Virus record (IMG/VR): IMGVR_UViG_3300007541_009563
Span: 1-22,374 of that record
Reading direction: 5' to 3' (one strand)
Length of the DNA stretch: 22,374 nt
From: a virus
Shown: positions 7,251-16,332 of the stretch, piece after piece
Numbering within the stretch: position 1 is the stretch's first letter
Layout of the letters: each line of letters begins with the position of its first letter
The notes under the pieces: model-generated
Database searches by the model: none
Told to the model about the DNA's origin: nothing
Seen by the model: the letters and a program-made list of their open reading frames with translations, nothing else
Program-made: the position numbers and the translations under genes

Positions 7251-8680
7251 TAATATAACAATTTATGATTTATAACATCTACTGAATATTCATTAGCATC
7301 AATAATTTCGTAATGCTTTCGAGGTTTCCAGGTTTCAAATAATTTATCTAGGTTTTTAATAACTCGATTTCCCATATGTTGAGCTGTGAATCCAGCTTCA
7401 CTACCAATAGCCCATTCTCTACCTTTTAATCCTCGGGCTTTACGTTCTTCTTTAGATAAACTATACAATTCCATAATTTGTTTAGCAGCATCTTCAGCTG
7501 AACATCTATCATCCCAAATGTATGGAGTTTTAGGAGAACCTTGTAGTGAACGATTATTAGGGAATACTGGGAATGCCCATTCACCATGTTTTTTATATCT
7601 ACCTGTATGATTTGAAGGAACCTCAGCATCTGGGGTAAACCAATTACCGTCTTCATCTTCAAAACGCATTTGGTCTTGCATACCACCTGTTACGTTGGCA
7701 ATAATAGGATTTCCTACCATTAATGCTTCTGTAAGTGATAATCCCCAACCTTCATTTGAACTCAACAAAATCTGTGCATCACAACTATTGTAAAGTAAAT
7801 TCATAAAATCAACTTGAATTCGAGCAGTCGAAAATACTATATTTTTATAATCAGGACCAAAAATATAATCTCTAACAGCATACAAATCAGTACCAGCTTC
7901 ATCTACAGGTTGAGTGTGAATTACTAAGAAACACTTTTCGGCTTCTTCTTTAGGCAACTGGTCAGTAAAATATTTCCAAGCTAAGAAAGTATCTGGAATT
8001 TGTTTACGACGAATATTTCTTGAATTAAATAATAAAGAAAAACTAACATCTTTATTTTCAAAAATTTGTCGTTTGAAATCTTTCAGACCTGGGTTTTCAG
8101 GGTCAATAGGGAAGAAATATTTTGAATTAATACCATGAGGAACATAATCAATGATTTTAGATTCAGCTTTATCCCTCAAAACAAGTTTATTGATGTTAAC
8201 AGTTTGTTTTGAAATACCTAACAACACATCACAAGATTCATAAAATGCTTTATTATAAGCAGGGGCGGGATAATCATCCCAAATGTTTAGATAAACAATT
8301 GGAACATGTTTACGAATTTCATTTTCAATCTGGAAAAGCCACTCAAAATATCTTGGGTCAGTAATAAGAAAAATAGCATCTGGTTTTTCTATATTGAGCA
8401 TATTTCTCAAAAAATTAGAATCCCCATAACCACTATTAGGATAGATAATTACTGAGGAATCTTCAATACCAGCTTCTTTATTAGTATCTAAGCTTAAATC
8501 AAAACGTTTTCCTTTATCAGGGTGATCTAAAGCAACCCCAACATTAACCCAGTTATATCTGTGGGCTGTATTAATTACTAGGTCGCGTCCTACATTCCCT
8601 ACACCTGAGGGTAATCTGATGTCATCCGCAATCAAAAGAATTTTTTTCCTTTGATCTTTAGGTAAATAACCTTCTTTCAT
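7250..8680 (-). CDS. glycosyltransferase family 4 (GT-B)
   Basis: The 476-residue protein has KKILLIADDIRLPSGVGN (12-29) as the N-terminal GT-B strand and loop, VPHGINSKYFFP (180-191) in the interdomain linker, LLFNSRNIRRKQIPD (216-230) as the start of the C-terminal domain, and SSNEGWGLSLTEAL (307-320), the E-x7-E donor motif. It is a second GT4 enzyme in tandem with the next gene but clearly divergent from it. The spacer DQMRFEDEDGNWFTPDAE and later loops make it longer than average. It starts 4 nt after the ribbon-helix-helix gene and begins the glycan cassette proper. The reaction is transfer of a nucleotide-activated sugar; acceptor and product are unknown. Confidence 0.87.
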   Translation of the reverse strand: MKEGYLPKDQRKKILLIADDIRLPSGVGNVGRDLVINTAHRYNWVNVGVALDHPDKGKRFDLSLDTNKEAGIEDSSVIIYPNSGYGDSNFLRNMLNIEKPDAIFLITDPRYFEWLFQIENEIRKHVPIVYLNIWDDYPAPAYNKAFYESCDVLLGISKQTVNINKLVLRDKAESKIIDYVPHGINSKYFFPIDPENPGLKDFKRQIFENKDVSFSLLFNSRNIRRKQIPDTFLAWKYFTDQLPKEEAEKCFLVIHTQPVDEAGTDLYAVRDYIFGPDYKNIVFSTARIQVDFMNLLYNSCDAQILLSSNEGWGLSLTEALMVGNPIIANVTGGMQDQMRFEDEDGNWFTPDAEVPSNHTGRYKKHGEWAFPVFPNNRSLQGSPKTPYIWDDRCSAEDAAKQIMELYSLSKEERKARGLKGREWAIGSEAGFTAQHMGNRVIKNLDKLFETWKPRKHYEIIDANEYSVDVINHKLLY

Positions 8681-8684
8681 AAAC

Positions 8685-8873
8685 TTATTTTAAATCTAAA
8701 TTGTTGTGGCTGTGAATTTGTTTTCTAAATTCTTCATCGGTAAGATACAAATGAATTGCTCGGTCGGCAAGTTTTTGGAAAGAAAACTTATGTCTTACAC
8801 AAGAAACTTTGAACTCGTCGAACAAGTCTGTCTTAATCTTAACACTTGTTAATGTTTGTTCATTTTTATTCAT
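8685..8873 (-). CDS. small ribbon-helix-helix (Arc/CopG-like) protein
   Basis: A 62-residue protein. The stretch TSVKIKTDLFDEFK (9-22) has the alternating strand of a ribbon-helix-helix fold, followed by a first helix, a turn and a second helix KLADRAIHLYLTDEEFRKQ. RHH proteins bind DNA as dimers through the strand. It has its own 36-nt gap upstream, one of the few in this window, and lies immediately before the glycan cassette (4 nt), so it may regulate those genes or be a small DNA-binding phage factor. The fold is inferred from the pattern; the target is not known. The gap before it carries TATATTTA, resembling the -7 box before the chaperone genes. Confidence 0.62.
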   Translation of the reverse strand: MNKNEQTLTSVKIKTDLFDEFKVSCVRHKFSFQKLADRAIHLYLTDEEFRKQIHSHNNLDLK

Positions 8874-8909
8874 AATCTTAATTTAATTATATACGTCAAT
8901 AAATATATG

Positions 8910-9854
8910 TTAATTAGAAAAAGTTGCGGAGCAAAGGTGAGTTTTAAAGAAAGGACACCATTTACAAGTATCACTAACTTTTTCTTTATGTTCTTTTTCT
9001 AAATAACCTTCAGAATTAAAACATTCAGAGATGAATTGTTCTAATGTTTGAGTAGCTTTATTTAATTTAACTTTACCTGAAGCTGGTTTAAATAATTGAA
9101 CACGACCAATGGGATAATCAGGGCTATCCCATACTTTTCTTCTTACAATAAAAAATTCAATGTTAATATTATCTATAGGAACATTAAATTGTTCACTAAA
9201 AAACTTTTTATAAAGAACAAGTTGAAATTGTTTTAATTCATCCTTTTTTTCTTTTTCACTCCACCCTTTAGTAGATGTTTTTATATCAATTATTTTAAAG
9301 GTATTTGTGGGTTCATGATATAACACAACATCAATAAAACCTTGGTATATAACGTTTCTATAACGTTTATTAGGCGTTATAATAATAGGTACTTCACAAC
9401 CTGCAAGGTACCAACCACGCTTACTAAAATATTGATTTCGTTTCTTTTTAATAAAATTAATTATCTCTACTCCATCTTCAAAAAATTCTCTTAATTGTTC
9501 AGGAGTACTATAATGTTGTTTATTATTTTTTAAATAACCTTCTCCGTAAGTTTCTCGTAGACGATCTTCAAAATATTCTATTAAATCAATTCTATCAGCT
9601 TCAGCTCCACTTTTTTCATACATTACATCTAAATAATATTGTAAAGTTTCATGGAGAGCTGTACCAAATGTTGAATGAATACTTTGTTCATAGGTTTTAT
9701 GACCATCTCGATATTGCAATGCCCATTTTTTAGGACATTGGCTGTACATCGAATACTGAGAATAAGATACATTTTTCTGATAAGCATAATTAATCTCATC
9801 AGGTTTATATTGTTTAATCTCTTTTACTATTTGGGGAATTTTTTTCTTAGCCAA
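8910..9854 (-). CDS. PD-(D/E)XK nuclease, Cas4/RecB/AddB-like, with probable 4Fe-4S cysteines
   Basis: A 314-residue protein with the order SYSQYSMYSQCPKKW (30-44), FGTALHE (63-69), E154, FIDVVLY (173-179), IIDIKTS (188-194) and QFQLVLY (209-215), then DTCKWCPFFKTHLC (295-308). D175, D190 and K192 would form the nuclease active site, H68 and Q211 support it, and C40, C297, C300 and C308 make the four-cysteine set that holds an Fe-S cluster in AddB and Cas4. It should cut or resect DNA ends, perhaps in phage recombination. The start is unusual: no ATG precedes residue 36, so I use TTG at 9854, because starting at the ATG at 9749 would remove part of the conserved SYSQ segment. The frame is the same as the upstream methyltransferase, separated only by its TAA and one codon. 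Confidence 0.82.
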   Translation of the reverse strand: MAKKKIPQIVKEIKQYKPDEINYAYQKNVSYSQYSMYSQCPKKWALQYRDGHKTYEQSIHSTFGTALHETLQYYLDVMYEKSGAEADRIDLIEYFEDRLRETYGEGYLKNNKQHYSTPEQLREFFEDGVEIINFIKKKRNQYFSKRGWYLAGCEVPIIITPNKRYRNVIYQGFIDVVLYHEPTNTFKIIDIKTSTKGWSEKEKKDELKQFQLVLYKKFFSEQFNVPIDNINIEFFIVRRKVWDSPDYPIGRVQLFKPASGKVKLNKATQTLEQFISECFNSEGYLEKEHKEKVSDTCKWCPFFKTHLCSATFSN

Positions 9855-9857
9855 AAC

Positions 9858-10463
9858 TTATTTTCTTTTTAAAACAGTAAAGCCGGGCCAGCTAGGAAGT
9901 GATTCCCATAATTCCCATTCTAAATGTGAAGATAAAAACTCTGTAATAGCAGGCCAAATCCCAACATTGTCATCATCAAAACCACCATATCTAAAAGAAG
10001 TAGTATCATGAAGCATAATATATTTGTTGGCTTTAGAATGATATGCTTCTAATTCTTTTTTTACTTGATCGTAAGTATGGAGAGTATCAATAAAGATAAT
10101 ATCAAAATTAGGTAAACTTCTAATAATTCTATAATCTAAATCATCAGCTTGGATAAACTGAAAATCAATGTTTCGTTGTTCTGCTCCTTTTTTAAGTAAT
10201 TCATAGGCTGTAGTGTCCCAGACATCAATATGATCAATATCAATACCCACATATTTTTTAGGTAGATGATAATCTTTATTTTCTTCTCTTAAACCATAAA
10301 GAAATGCCCAAGTACCAGTAACCCATCTTACTCCTAATTCTAGGACAGAATCACATTCACGGGTGTATTTTTCAATAACAGGAAAAAATTCACTCATATC
10401 AGAAGTAACACTTCTTAAATAGTGATATTTTTCATCAATAATTCTTCTATTCCAAGGTTCCAT
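9858..10463 (-). CDS. CmcI/TylF-like class I SAM methyltransferase
   Basis: The 201-residue protein has motif I VLELGVRWVTGTW (40-52), YVGIDID (71-77) with an acidic strand-2 end, FDIIFIDTLHTYDQVKKEL (120-138) and KYIMLHDTTSF (147-157). The FIDxxHxYxxVKxEL and MLHDT segments are characteristic of the CmcI/Methyltransf_24 group, which methylates hydroxyls of small molecules or sugars and is common in glycan clusters. The ATG overlaps the sulfotransferase-like stop by one base (TAATG). Length is somewhat short but complete. Its substrate is unknown; neighbours suggest that a glycan or nucleotide-linked compound is modified by both methyl and sulfo groups. Confidence 0.78.
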   Translation of the reverse strand: MEPWNRRIIDEKYHYLRSVTSDMSEFFPVIEKYTRECDSVLELGVRWVTGTWAFLYGLREENKDYHLPKKYVGIDIDHIDVWDTTAYELLKKGAEQRNIDFQFIQADDLDYRIIRSLPNFDIIFIDTLHTYDQVKKELEAYHSKANKYIMLHDTTSFRYGGFDDDNVGIWPAITEFLSSHLEWELWESLPSWPGFTVLKRK

Positions 10464-11050
10464 TATTTTGTTTTAATTAAATTATTCCAAACCTTATTAA
10501 AATTGGATTTAGGTATTTCCTTTATGAATTTATTTAAGGTTTCAAAAACTATATCTTTGTTTTCTAGTAAATCAGGATAGGTATATTTTATAAAAGGAAT
10601 TTGTTTTTCTTTTAAATAATAGTCAAAATATTCATTATGTAAATAAAGTAAATCTTTACTTTGACGAGTCCAAAATTGACCTTCATTTTGACCCTTTTCA
10701 ATTAACCTGTTTGCTGATTCTAATACTAAGGAAGGTTTTCTATACATCCAGATTACTTTAAGTTCTGGAAAATGGCGTTTAATATAGTGGAGATTGTTGT
10801 TGTATAAAAATCTAGGATCTTTAAATAAACCTATATATCTGTAATAGGGGATATTACTTACAAACCAACCTACGGCTTCTTCTACTTTACCCCCAGACCA
10901 CAAATCATTAAATCTAACTATTGAAGGATGTTCTAGACCAGCATCCATTTTATCATTAAAATTAGCTTGCAGGTTAATATTATACAATTGACTCAACAAT
11001 TGAACCATTAAGCTAGTTCCACTTCTACCTGTGCCGGTGACTATGATCAT
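10463..11050 (-). CDS. sulfotransferase-like P-loop protein
   Basis: With the ATG at 11050 (MIIVTGTGRSGTSLM) the protein has 195 residues and its start overlaps the upstream stop as ATGA; a longer frame would need GTG at 11059. The N-terminal TGTGRSGTS (5-13) is the 5'-phosphosulfate-binding loop of PAPS-dependent sulfotransferases. YRKPSLVLES in the middle matches the 3'-phosphate motif (RxPxxxxxS). It is shorter than most sulfotransferases, and no distinct acceptor site can be named. The expected reaction is transfer of sulfate from PAPS to a sugar, lipid or protein. A kinase-like P-loop is less likely because of the second motif. It is followed by a methyltransferase with one-base overlap. 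Confidence 0.75.
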   Translation of the reverse strand: MIIVTGTGRSGTSLMVQLLSQLYNINLQANFNDKMDAGLEHPSIVRFNDLWSGGKVEEAVGWFVSNIPYYRYIGLFKDPRFLYNNNLHYIKRHFPELKVIWMYRKPSLVLESANRLIEKGQNEGQFWTRQSKDLLYLHNEYFDYYLKEKQIPFIKYTYPDLLENKDIVFETLNKFIKEIPKSNFNKVWNNLIKTK

Positions 11051-11424
11051 TTTTTCCACTTACCTTTCATTACTAACATAGCAATAATACCATAGTTAGC
11101 AATATCTAAAAAACTATCAACCATAGGTTCATTTTCAACGTAATTTTTACCTTTACGTTTCAATAAATTTTTTAAACGATTGATTTTATCATTAATACGG
11201 AGCCAAATACCTGTAAGTGATAATTCAATATCTTCTTGATCTTCAAGATTTGACCCTAAAGCAATATTTGAAAGTCCATAATCCATCATTTTCTTAGCAA
11301 ACAACCTGTATTGTTCTTCTTGGGTTTCTTTCCAAGCTTTTGCTAATGTTGGATATGTTTTTTCAAAATCACGAATTGCTTTTTCCTCACCTGTGTGAGA
11401 ATTATAACCTACTTGTTCTTCCAT
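11047..11424 (-). CDS. Nmad1 (DUF1599) nucleotide-modification-associated protein
   Basis: A 125-residue all-helical protein. The segments FAKKMMDYG (42-50), LTGIWLRINDKINRLKNLL (70-88) and SFLDIANYGIIAMLVMKGKW (104-123) match the DUF1599/Nmad1 family, a MazG-like helical group found in phages and in operons that modify nucleotides. The conserved acidic and basic residues (KKxxDYG, RxxDKxxRLxNL, DxANY) would form the nucleotide and metal site. No enzymatic activity is established for the family as far as I know. The gene lies directly after the small clamp-loader subunit (1 nt apart), and its TGA overlaps the ATG of the sulfotransferase-like gene. This placement next to the replication genes is consistent with acting on nucleotides or DNA. 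Confidence 0.8.
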   Translation of the reverse strand: MEEQVGYNSHTGEEKAIRDFEKTYPTLAKAWKETQEEQYRLFAKKMMDYGLSNIALGSNLEDQEDIELSLTGIWLRINDKINRLKNLLKRKGKNYVENEPMVDSFLDIANYGIIAMLVMKGKWKK

Positions 11425-11425
11425 T

Positions 11426-11860
11426 TTATAACTTTGCTTCTTTAATTAATTTGTCAGTTTGCTTATTATCTACTCCCATTTCCCAAAGAATATTTCGTAC
11501 ACCTGTTTCTCTGATTATGTCAATATAATGTTCAGCTTCACCTAAACTACATTCAAAATACTCAGCTACATATTGAGCTAATTCTTGATAATTTTTTTTG
11601 TTTTCGTTTTTAATGTACTTGAGCCAGAGTTTCTTTTTTGGGATCATTTCTCGATAGATGGTATAAATTTGTTTCTTACTTTGTGGATTAATCTTTTGAA
11701 CATAGTTTACGATATCAATATAATCTATATACATCGATACGTATCTGTGGATCATGTAAGAATTAAATTTATCCCATGACTCTTCGCTGATTTTTTCAGG
11801 AGATGTTTTATGGAGCATTATTTCATCCAACCAATCAAAGAGTGTCTTGGGCGAACTCAT
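11426..11860 (-). CDS. 62: clamp loader small subunit (T4 gp62-like)
   Basis: The 144-residue protein begins FDWLDEIMLHKTS (8-20), then SWDKFNSYMIHRYVSMYID (29-46), followed by a basic helix PKKKLWLKYIKNENKK (74-89) and VAEYFECSLGEAEHYID. The opening pattern of a short helix, a lysine-rich link, then FxxYxIHRxxS is what T4-like marine phages carry in gp62. The gene lies in the same block as gp44 and gp45, as in T4. gp62 joins four gp44 ATPases to load the gp45 clamp on primer ends. The start at 11860 lies inside the preceding gene (26-nt overlap). The alternative ATG is residue 15, which would lose the conserved N-terminus. The assignment rests on motif memory plus position. Confidence 0.75.
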   Translation of the reverse strand: MSSPKTLFDWLDEIMLHKTSPEKISEESWDKFNSYMIHRYVSMYIDYIDIVNYVQKINPQSKKQIYTIYREMIPKKKLWLKYIKNENKKNYQELAQYVAEYFECSLGEAEHYIDIIRETGVRNILWEMGVDNKQTDKLIKEAKL

Positions 11861-12080
11861 CTCGCAAATCTTTAGGTAACATTTCTTGAACTACTTCACC
11901 AGTCTGGACATCATAAAATACAGGAATAGGCATAATAGCATCTTCAGCTGTACCTGCTACAAATTTAGATACTTTACGAAGAATTACTCCCTCAGCAAAT
12001 ACTTTCCCACCTGTAGATGATGTTACAGGTTGTGTGTTTTTTAAATCAATGTTAACATTGAGGTTAGGTTGTTGTGCCAT
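11835..12080 (-). CDS. small conserved phage protein of unknown function
   Basis: An 81-residue protein of unrecognised family. It has a polar N-terminus (MAQQPNLNVNIDLKNT), then GGKVFAEGVILRKVSKFVAG, PIPVFYDVQTGEVV and an acidic tail LPKDLRDEFAQDTL. The strand-rich middle and the lack of cysteines or membrane segments suggest a small beta-rich soluble protein. The gene has an A-rich leader with ACAAAAAATG and no Shine-Dalgarno. It overlaps the previous gene by 17 nt and the gp62-like gene by 26 nt, and sits between the two clamp-loader genes, so it would be made along with the replisome. It may be a replisome accessory factor, but nothing in the sequence proves that. Confidence 0.7.
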   Translation of the reverse strand: MAQQPNLNVNIDLKNTQPVTSSTGGKVFAEGVILRKVSKFVAGTAEDAIMPIPVFYDVQTGEVVQEMLPKDLRDEFAQDTL

Positions 12081-12264
12081 TTTTTGTTTGTTTATAATCT
12101 AAATAAAATCCAATCGCTACTAAAATATTCATACCTACACTAGCGATTATTTCGTGTAAGTCTTGATAAACATTTAATGATAGATGAACGTGTCCAATCA
12201 TCCAGAAAGGTATGGAAAGATTTTGACTAATCCAAATTATTAAAAATTTTAAAAATTGCTTCAC
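12064..12264 (-). CDS. small membrane protein, GTG start
   Basis: A 66-residue protein with two hydrophobic stretches, FLKFLIIWISQNLSIPFWMI (4-23) and IIASVGMNILVAIGFYLDY (about 39-57), and a polar basic tail KQTKNGTTT. It probably spans the membrane twice. The start is GTG at 12264, which overlaps the gp44-like stop (GTGA). A later ATG at residue 22 would leave one membrane segment. It overlaps the following gene by 17 nt. No family is recognised. Its place within the clamp-loader block suggests simple cotranscription rather than a known replisome role. It could be a membrane anchor or a superinfection or host-takeover factor, which is speculative. Confidence 0.6.
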   Translation of the reverse strand: MKQFLKFLIIWISQNLSIPFWMIGHVHLSLNVYQDLHEIIASVGMNILVAIGFYLDYKQTKNGTTT

Positions 12265-13184
12265 AATACTTGTGGTTTAGCTAATTCAATTAATTTAGCT
12301 ATTAAAGCTATAACATTGATTTCTTTATCGATACGAAAATTAGATTGATAGCTATATTCATTAATGTATACTGCTACCATACCTTCTTTCCCTCCAGCGT
12401 ACATAGAAGCGTTCTCGTAAAGGTAGCGGTATAGTTCTTCAAAATCTTGAACATTAGCATTTACAATAATTTGTCTAATATTATTAAAACTAGGTTTCTT
12501 TTGGGTAAGTTCTTTTAATACTTGAGTCATGTAATTAGATGATACAAGTATTGATTTATCAATTACAAGTTTATTATCTTGAGTTGATAATTGAATAGTA
12601 TTAAGACATTTACGAACGTCTGGATAGAATTGGTTTACAATTGTTTTTAGGTCTTCACGTTCAAATGAAATACTTTCTTTCTCCATAACCCCAACAATAT
12701 GAGCAGCTACTTCAGCTTTTGATGGGGGTACAATCTTCAGGACTTGACAACGAGATTGTAAAGGGTCAATAATACGTTCCACGTAGTTACACGTCAAAAT
12801 AAAACGTGTAGTACGTGAAAATGTTTCAATTACGTTGCGGAGAGATGCTTGGGCCTGAATTGTTAAAAAATCAGCCTCATCTAAAATAACTATTTTAAGA
12901 GGTTTGAACGAAGCTGTTGAAGCAAAGCCTGACACCTTTTCCCTAATAGTTTCAATTCCTCTTTCGTCTGAGGCATTGATATAAAGATAGTCACAATCAA
13001 GGTTGCGAACAATGAGCTTAGCAAGAGTAGTTTTACCGGTACCAGCAGGTCCATAGAATATTAAGTTTTGAATATCGTTCTGTAATAAATACTGAGCGAT
13101 AGTTTTTTTAATATTCTCATTACCTACATATTCGTCTAATGTTTTAGAGCGATATTTTTCAACTAATAGTGAATGTTCTTTCAT
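12261..13184 (-). CDS. 44: clamp loader large subunit ATPase (T4 gp44-like)
   Basis: From the ATG at 13184 the protein has 307 residues. It has the AAA+ Walker A GPAGTGKT (45-52), Walker B ILDEAD (100-105), sensor-1-like FILTCNYVERIIDPL and the SRC motif (144-146), which carries the arginine finger in clamp loaders. The N-terminus LVEKYRSKTLDEYVGN is typical of gp44 and RFC small subunits. It loads the sliding clamp with the gp62-like protein using ATP. A longer frame would begin at TTG at 13187, but the ATG is preferred. The start lies inside the previous small gene (26-nt overlap), and the stop overlaps the membrane protein start. Family and function are secure. Confidence 0.95.
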   Translation of the reverse strand: MKEHSLLVEKYRSKTLDEYVGNENIKKTIAQYLLQNDIQNLIFYGPAGTGKTTLAKLIVRNLDCDYLYINASDERGIETIREKVSGFASTASFKPLKIVILDEADFLTIQAQASLRNVIETFSRTTRFILTCNYVERIIDPLQSRCQVLKIVPPSKAEVAAHIVGVMEKESISFEREDLKTIVNQFYPDVRKCLNTIQLSTQDNKLVIDKSILVSSNYMTQVLKELTQKKPSFNNIRQIIVNANVQDFEELYRYLYENASMYAGGKEGMVAVYINEYSYQSNFRIDKEINVIALIAKLIELAKPQVL

Positions 13185-13371
13185 CAAAGTATGCTTTTAT
13201 AACTTGTGGGGCTGGGATATTTAACCATCCTCCTTTATCTTTTAATGCAATATACAAAGCTCCTGTTTCAAAGACACGCCAAGTTCCGTCTATTGTGTAT
13301 TTTTTTGTATTAAAGATTACTTCTTTACCTAACAAAAAATCATAGTCATCTACTCTATCAGCGTCTCTCAT
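13159..13371 (-). CDS. small hypothetical protein
   Basis: A 70-residue protein, MRDADRVDDYDFLLGKEVIF and so on. It has strand-like segments KEVIFNTKKYTIDG and ALYIALKDKGGWLNIP, and no cysteine, membrane segment or known motif. It is probably a small beta-rich soluble protein. Its ATG overlaps the previous stop as ATGA, and its 3' end covers the first 26 nt of the clamp loader ATPase, so translation of the ATPase is likely coupled to it. I do not recognise a family. The tight packing and the coherent amino-acid composition support a real gene. Confidence 0.65.
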   Translation of the reverse strand: MRDADRVDDYDFLLGKEVIFNTKKYTIDGTWRVFETGALYIALKDKGGWLNIPAPQVIKAYFDERTFTIS

Positions 13372-13625
13372 TCGAAATCTCCGTATATGTTAAATTTCTT
13401 AGGAGGTTCAGGTTTAACTTCGACTTCTTCAGTACGAATAACATACAATTTACTATCAAGAGGTGCTAAACGAAATTCTGCTTTTTCACCTGTTTTACTA
13501 AACCAAGCTTCAAGTGTTTCAGTAAGTGAATTATGTATAACTTTATCCCCCACAAGTACCCAAGAATCACCTGGAGGGTGTCTTGTTGCTATGACTTCTA
13601 AATGTTCTTTAGTTTCTACACTCAT
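13368..13625 (-). CDS. small hypothetical protein
   Basis: An 85-residue protein starting MSVETKEHLEVIATRHPPGD, then SWVLVGDKVIHNSLTETLEA, WFSKTGEKAEFRLAPLD and KLYVIRTEEVEVKPEPPKKF. The middle looks like a strand-helix-strand unit and the tail is proline/glutamate rich. No family is recognised. The first 17 nt lie under the end of the HNH endonuclease gene, which may mean that the endonuclease was inserted just before it and extended over its start. The stop overlaps the next ATG (ATGA). It is probably part of the original replication operon upstream of the clamp loader. Confidence 0.65.
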   Translation of the reverse strand: MSVETKEHLEVIATRHPPGDSWVLVGDKVIHNSLTETLEAWFSKTGEKAEFRLAPLDSKLYVIRTEEVEVKPEPPKKFNIYGDFE

Positions 13626-14340
13626 ATTGAATTTTATCTTCTTTTTTCAGTTTATAAAACATATATTCACTCATTCCTGTTACCTCTAATAAAGATTTTT
13701 TTGTAGAGAATGTTTTACCTTGATATGTTACTTTTTTCCCAGCAAAATTATTACTAGAACCTTTATGTTCTTCTAAATGTAATAATTCTCCTTCGAATTT
13801 CCAAATATAGCCATAAGCACTTTTTTGTTTTAATTTACAACAAGCAACAATATTGCTATGTAATTCTTTCCAATGAACACCAGGCTTATTATTTATGTAC
13901 CTTTCGGCTTCTATAGCTGAGGGGAATTCTGCTATTTTATTTCCTTGAAAATCGTATTGAATAACTTTTTTAGAATTTCGTTTACCTATTTTTTGTTTAT
14001 GCCTTTCAGAAATTTTAGTTCCTTTTTTACTTTCACTAACTTTTAATCTTGTTCTTTCGTAATCTCTACTGGTAACATGATATGGAGGTAAACCTTTCCA
14101 ACGTTTCTTCCCTATAGCCATCATCCATAAAGCCCACAACAATTTATGTTCATTAGGATAAATTTCAACTAACAATTTATGGGCTAAGAAATGTTCTTTA
14201 GCTGTTAGTTTTACTAAGTTTTCATCAGTATCTTTCCCTCCTATACATTTAGGAATGATATGATGTGTTTCATTATAACCTTGTAAAGTACGATTTTGAG
14301 CTTTTGATATAAGTTGGTTGTAAATTTTAGAGTAATCCAT
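13609..14340 (-). CDS. HNH homing endonuclease with NUMOD-type DNA-binding tail
   Basis: Read from the ATG at 14340 (MDYSKIYNQLISKAQ) this gives 243 residues; a longer frame would need TTG at 14346. ETHHIIPKCIGG (24-35), followed by ENLVKLTAKEHFLAHKLL (40-57), is an HNH fold with H26/H27, N41, H50 and H54. After a basic linker with KKGTKISERHKQK, the segment KKVIQYDFQGNKIAEFPSAI, then NIVACCKLKQKSAYGYIWKF, is the NUMOD1/IENR-like DNA-binding repeat of phage homing endonucleases. It would nick or cut a target site so that the gene is copied into it. It is free-standing, 24 nt after the hairpin that ends the chaperonin genes, and its stop lies inside the next gene. No intron or intein is seen around it. 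Confidence 0.88.
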   Translation of the reverse strand: MDYSKIYNQLISKAQNRTLQGYNETHHIIPKCIGGKDTDENLVKLTAKEHFLAHKLLVEIYPNEHKLLWALWMMAIGKKRWKGLPPYHVTSRDYERTRLKVSESKKGTKISERHKQKIGKRNSKKVIQYDFQGNKIAEFPSAIEAERYINNKPGVHWKELHSNIVACCKLKQKSAYGYIWKFEGELLHLEEHKGSSNNFAGKKVTYQGKTFSTKKSLLEVTGMSEYMFYKLKKEDKIQYECRN

Positions 14341-14363
14341 AATCAATTATTTAATTATAAATA

Positions 14364-14396
14364 TCACCGGGGGACTAAAAATTAATCCCCCGGTGA
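14364..14396 (-). terminator. GC-rich hairpin between groEL and the HNH gene
   Basis: An 11-bp stem (CACCGGGGGA on the left, TCCCCCGGTG on the right, plus one T-A pair) with an 11-nt AT-rich loop lies 13 nt after the groEL stop. Its GC-rich stem stands out in this AT-rich DNA. On the minus strand it is followed by ATATTTATAATTAAATAA, which is AU-rich but not a clean U-run. It may therefore terminate only partly or protect the 3' end of the chaperonin transcript, letting some transcription through to the downstream genes. Confidence 0.68.
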
Positions 14397-14408
14397 AATA
14401 CTCTTTCA

Positions 14409-16328
<1,920 letters not shown>

Positions 16329-16332
<4 letters not shown>

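Noticed and set aside
7426-7686. 86-residue minus-strand open frame inside the GT4 gene
   Set aside because: It is out of frame within the coding sequence of the 476-residue GT4, with no separate leader or motif.
14356-14363. TATAAATA, identical to the T4 late promoter consensus, on the plus strand
   Set aside because: It points into groEL antisense, lies in AT-rich spacer next to the hairpin, and no other such sites precede genes here.
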